Assembly: GCA_025757745.1 (NCBI GenBank)
Contig: CP107217.1
Coordinates: 1,302,001 to 1,366,000, forward strand
Direction of reading: 5' to 3'
Length of the DNA stretch: 64,000 bases
Source: Coriobacteriaceae bacterium
GTDB taxonomy: Bacteria > Actinomycetota > Coriobacteriia > Coriobacteriales > Coriobacteriaceae
Shown: in pieces, positions 61,265 through 64,000 of the stretch
Numbering within the stretch: position 1 is the first letter of the stretch
Layout: each line of letters starts with the position of its first letter
Position numbers and translations under genes: made by a program
Notes under the pieces: generated by a model
What the model saw: only the letters and a program-made list of their open reading frames with translations
Told to the model about the DNA's origin: nothing
Databases searched by the model: none

Positions 61265-62185
61265 CTACTCGCCGCGGGGGTGTGCCTGACTCACGGCGCG
61301 CTTTAGTCGGTCGGGCGTGAGGTGCGTATAGATCTGCGTCGTGGACAAGCTCGCATGCCCCAGCAGCTCCTGAACCGAGCGCAGATCCGCGCCGCCCTCG
61401 AGCAGGTCGGTCGCAAAGGTGTGGCGCATCGCATGCGGGGCGATGTCGGCAGGAATGCCGGCAAGTGCCGCAAGCATGTGGAACCGCCTTCTGAGCATGG
61501 CGGCACTCATGCGGTTTCCGCGCGCCGAGATAAACAGCGGATGCGCGCCGTTCGCACCGTCGTTACGCTTTGCCTGTGCAAGGAGCTGCGGCCTCCCTTC
61601 CTCAATATAGCGGCGGGTAGCCTCGAGAGCGCGCCGATACAGGGGCACGATACGCTCCTTGCTCCCCTTGCCCCAAAGTCGCAGCGTTCGCTCGGACCAA
61701 CCAATAGACTCCACGTTGAGCGCCGCGAGCTCCGAGATTCGCGCGCCGGAGGCATAGAGCAGCTCGAGCATCGCCGCATCGCGCAGCCCCGCAGGCGTCG
61801 AGGTGTCGGGGGCCTTGAGCAACGACTCGACTTGCCGGGTCGTCAGCACACCGGGAAGATCGCGCGGCAGCTTGGGCGAGGATATCGCCGAGACCGCATC
61901 GCCCTCAACGATTCCCTCGGCAGCCATCCACCGATAGAGCGAGCGAATAGCAGACAGGTGTGCCGCAAGGGTCCGAGCCGCCACCTGGCCACGCGACAGC
62001 TCGGCCAAATAGGAGCGAACGGTCCGCACGTCGGCGGCGCGAGCGTCGATGCCCTCGCGGTCGCACCACGCGGCGAAGCGCTCGAGCCGCGAGGCGTAGG
62101 CGGTTACCGTATTGGGGGCAAGCCCTTCGACACGTGCAATGTAGGCAATGAACGAGTCGACGGCATCGTACAGGTCAAAAGCTAT
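61265..62185 (-). CDS. xerC: Tyrosine recombinase XerC/XerD type, start codon uncertain
   Basis: Site-specific recombinase for chromosome dimer resolution. The catalytic domain is complete: Arg in YASGARISELAAL, Lys in LWGKGSKERIVPL, HAMRHTFATDLL (H-x-x-R), GHASLSTTQIYTH and the nucleophile Tyr. Coding similarity to the Xer core-binding domain (SFIAYIARVEGLAPNTVTAY) extends back to 62185, where the only candidate is ATA, overlapping the trmFO stop as ATAG; the first GTG is at 62029 and would remove 52 residues of that domain. Full length would be about 306 residues, normal for Xer. Neighbours trmFO and dprA point to the housekeeping xerC rather than an integrase. Start assignment is the uncertain part. 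Confidence 0.85.
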   Translation of the reverse strand: MAFDLYDAVDSFIAYIARVEGLAPNTVTAYASRLERFAAWCDREGIDARAADVRTVRSYLAELSRGQVAARTLAAHLSAIRSLYRWMAAEGIVEGDAVSAISSPKLPRDLPGVLTTRQVESLLKAPDTSTPAGLRDAAMLELLYASGARISELAALNVESIGWSERTLRLWGKGSKERIVPLYRRALEATRRYIEEGRPQLLAQAKRNDGANGAHPLFISARGNRMSAAMLRRRFHMLAALAGIPADIAPHAMRHTFATDLLEGGADLRSVQELLGHASLSTTQIYTHLTPDRLKRAVSQAHPRGE

Positions 62186-63519
62186 GACCTCTCGCCTCCA
62201 AACAGATCGGAGCGCGTTTCCAGATAGGCGTCCAGGGCCTTGAGGGCGCGATCCGCGTAGGCCTGGTAACGATCGCGCTTGCTGCGACGCTTACCGTCCT
62301 CGAGCGGCGGAACAAGGCCAAAGTTGACGTGCATGGGTTGATAGCCCACCGTAGCCGGATCGGTCGCATACCCCACGAGCGCGCCCAGGGCGCCCACGCG
62401 CGGCAGCTCGACGCCCGCGGCACCGATAGCCTCGGCATAGGTGTTGAGCGCGGCGAGCAGACCCGTCGCCACGGCCTCCATGTACCCCTCGGTACCGGTG
62501 ATCTGGCCGGCAAGACGCACGCTCGTGCCGGGAACGGCAAAGGTGCCGTCGAGCACGTGCGGAGCATCGACAAAGGTGTTGCGGTGCATGACGCCGTAGC
62601 GGAAGAACTCGGCGTTCTCCAGGCCGGGAACCATATGGAAGACGCGCTTCTGTTCGCCGAAGGTCAGGTTGGTCTGGAAGCCAACCAGGTTATAGGCGGT
62701 CTTCTCCTTGTTCTCGGCGCGCAGCTGAATTGCCGCCCAGGGACGACGACCGGTGCGCGGGTCGGTGAGCCCGACGGGCTTCATAGCGCCAAAGCGGATG
62801 GCATCCTTGCCCGTGCGCGCAACCTCCTCGGCAGGCTGACAGGCCTGGAACAGGTCCCCGCCCTCAAAATCCTTGAGCACCACGCGATCGGCCGTGGTGA
62901 GCGCCTCGATAAAGACCTCGTACTCTTCCTTGTTGAGCGGGGCATTCAGATAGTCGCCACTCCCCTGCTCCTCGTAGCGCGACTGCGAGAACAGCACGTC
63001 CATATCGAGCGTCGAGGCATCGACAATCGGGGCGGCCGCGTCAAAGAACGCCAGGGCGTCACCACCGACAAGCTTCATGACCTCCTCGCTCAATGCCGGC
63101 GAGCACAAGGGACCCGCGGCGATAACCACATGACCCTCGGGGATCTGGGTGACCTCACCGTGGGCGACCTCGATATTGGGGCGGGCGGCAACCTCGGCCT
63201 CGACGAGCTCGGAAAACTTGACGCGGTCGACCGCCAGGGCGCCGCCAGCGGGAACGGCCGCACGATGAGCACAGTCGAGCAGCACCGAACCCATGCGCTC
63301 GAGCTCGGCCTTCAGCAGACCGGCGGCGGAATCGGGACGGGTCGACTTAAATGAATTGGAGCAGACGAGCTCCGCCAAGTGATCGGTATGGTGGGCAGGA
63401 GAGCTTACCTGCGGGCGCATCTCGCACAGCTTTACGGCGAACCCGCGATCTGCCAGCTGAATCGCGCATTCCGATCCCGCTAGACCGCCACCGATAACCG
63501 TCACCTGATCAAACAGCAT
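62182..63519 (-). CDS. trmFO: Methylenetetrahydrofolate--tRNA-(uracil-5-)-methyltransferase TrmFO
   Basis: FAD- and folate-dependent enzyme that methylates U54 in the T-loop of tRNA. About 445 residues. FAD-binding VTVIGGGLAGSECAIQLADRG at the N terminus, LCEMRPQVSSPAHHTDHLAELVCSNSFKS (the GidA-like TrmFO signature), FGAMKPVGLTDPRTGRRPWAA, and GTEGYMEAVATGLLAAL near the C terminus. The ATG at 63519 has AAGGTG eight bases upstream; a TTG at 63525 is the alternative. Overlaps the start of xerC by 4 bp. Confidence 0.96.
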   Translation of the reverse strand: MLFDQVTVIGGGLAGSECAIQLADRGFAVKLCEMRPQVSSPAHHTDHLAELVCSNSFKSTRPDSAAGLLKAELERMGSVLLDCAHRAAVPAGGALAVDRVKFSELVEAEVAARPNIEVAHGEVTQIPEGHVVIAAGPLCSPALSEEVMKLVGGDALAFFDAAAPIVDASTLDMDVLFSQSRYEEQGSGDYLNAPLNKEEYEVFIEALTTADRVVLKDFEGGDLFQACQPAEEVARTGKDAIRFGAMKPVGLTDPRTGRRPWAAIQLRAENKEKTAYNLVGFQTNLTFGEQKRVFHMVPGLENAEFFRYGVMHRNTFVDAPHVLDGTFAVPGTSVRLAGQITGTEGYMEAVATGLLAALNTYAEAIGAAGVELPRVGALGALVGYATDPATVGYQPMHVNFGLVPPLEDGKRRSKRDRYQAYADRALKALDAYLETRSDLFGGERS

Positions 63520-63533
63520 CTGCAAACACCTTT

Positions 63534-64000
63534 CTAATTGACACGTTTTCCATTGTGACCGAAGGGCGTCTGGGCGTGAAGGGCAAACTTGGAGGGCGCA
63601 TACCTTCCATCCATCATGCGCTCGATGAGGCCCTCGAGCTCGAGCGAGCCCAGGAGCTTGAGCACACCGACGGCATCAAGGGAGACGAGTGTGGCGATGT
63701 CTTCAACCTTGAGCGGCGAGGCGATGAGGGCATGCATCACGGCCTGCTGTGTGGGGTCCAGATCCGCGATACCGGGCGCATCGGGACGCGAATAGCGCAG
63801 GGTACCGTAGATTCGAGAGATGGCCATCTCGATGGACTCCTCGTCAATAATGCAGCAGGCCCCGTTGGCAATGAGATAGTTGGTCCCGCGCGACTCGGGC
63901 GACAAAATGGAGCCCGGTACCGCAAGCAGTTCGCGCCCCAGGTCCATGGCGGCCTCCGCCGTCGAGAACGTGCCCGAAGGCATGCCGGCCTCCGACACGA
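63534..64000 (-). CDS. dprA: DNA processing protein DprA, 3' part (cut by the window edge)
   Basis: About 155 C-terminal residues remain; the frame is open to the right edge. SEAGMPSGTFSTAEAAMDLGRELLAVPGSI and GTNYLIANGA are the end of the DprA Rossmann-like domain; a winged-helix domain follows (LDPTQQAVMHALIASPLKVEDIATL to about 120). DprA protects incoming single-stranded DNA and loads RecA in transformation. Fifteen bp upstream of trmFO. The topA gene often found between dprA and trmFO is absent. Confidence 0.93.
   Translation of the reverse strand, partial: VSEAGMPSGTFSTAEAAMDLGRELLAVPGSILSPESRGTNYLIANGACCIIDEESIEMAISRIYGTLRYSRPDAPGIADLDPTQQAVMHALIASPLKVEDIATLVSLDAVGVLKLLGSLELEGLIERMMDGRYAPSKFALHAQTPFGHNGKRVN

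Noticed and set aside
61265..62185. Tyrosine recombinase as integrase of a mobile element
   Set aside because: Neighbours are trmFO, dprA and rpsB, there is no att-like repeat or phage gene, and the size and motifs fit chromosomal XerC.

Overview
The window is a gene-dense, high-GC stretch of bacterial core chromosome. Gene order and content point to the Coriobacteriia (Actinomycetota), most likely Collinsella or a close relative: an actinobacterial-type integration host factor sits between pyrF and gmk-rpoZ, and a bifunctional AdhE and a zinc-type L28 suit an anaerobic gut actinobacterium. This assignment is inference from gene content; no 16S gene is present. Almost everything is on the minus strand. 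Only a truncated acyltransferase at the left edge, rpmB, adhE and a small kinase read on the plus strand.

Layout, left to right. 1-9.4 kb: recA-recX, then rny (RNase Y), an unassigned GHKL ATPase, spoVS, miaB, miaA and hflX, the last three chained by TAATG overlaps. recA has a clear promoter with an SOS box in its spacer. 9.5-18.6 kb: rnj, ftsK, a RodZ-like membrane HTH protein, yajQ, rimO, pgsA, cinA. 18.6-22.8 kb: a 0.65-kb gene-free stretch with two large palindromic elements, then pnp, rpsO and recO. 22.8-31.8 kb: era, dgkA, ybeY, phoH, mtaB, dnaJ, a second membrane-anchored DnaJ, hemW, dusB. 31.8-38.1 kb: lepA, rpsT, holA, comEC, comEA. 38.3-46.5 kb: thiI, rpoZ, gmk, mihF, then the pyrimidine operon pyrR-B-C-K-D-F behind a leader with a transcription attenuator and a 45-codon leader ORF. 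46.5-50.8 kb: rpmB, adhE and an APH-fold kinase. 50.9-61.1 kb: the conserved rpsB-tsf-pyrH-frr-uppS-cdsA-dxr-rseP-ispG-proS block. 61.2-64 kb: xerC, trmFO and the 3' part of dprA, cut by the window edge.

Functional themes: tRNA and ribosome modification or maturation (miaA, miaB, mtaB, rimO, dusB, thiI, trmFO, ybeY, era, hflX, lepA), RNA turnover (rny, rnj, pnp), envelope and isoprenoid supply (pgsA, dgkA, cdsA, uppS, dxr, ispG, rseP), de novo pyrimidine synthesis, and DNA uptake or recombination (comEA, comEC, dprA, recA, recX, recO, xerC).

I found no prophage, insertion sequence, CRISPR array, tRNA or rRNA gene, or biosynthetic cluster. The least explained items are the paired palindromic elements at 18.8-19.2 kb (a conserved core with compensatory stem changes but unrelated arms), the pyr leader, the xerC gene without a canonical start, the site-2 protease with an inserted winged-helix-like segment, the membrane-tethered DnaJ, and the GHKL ATPase beside rny.
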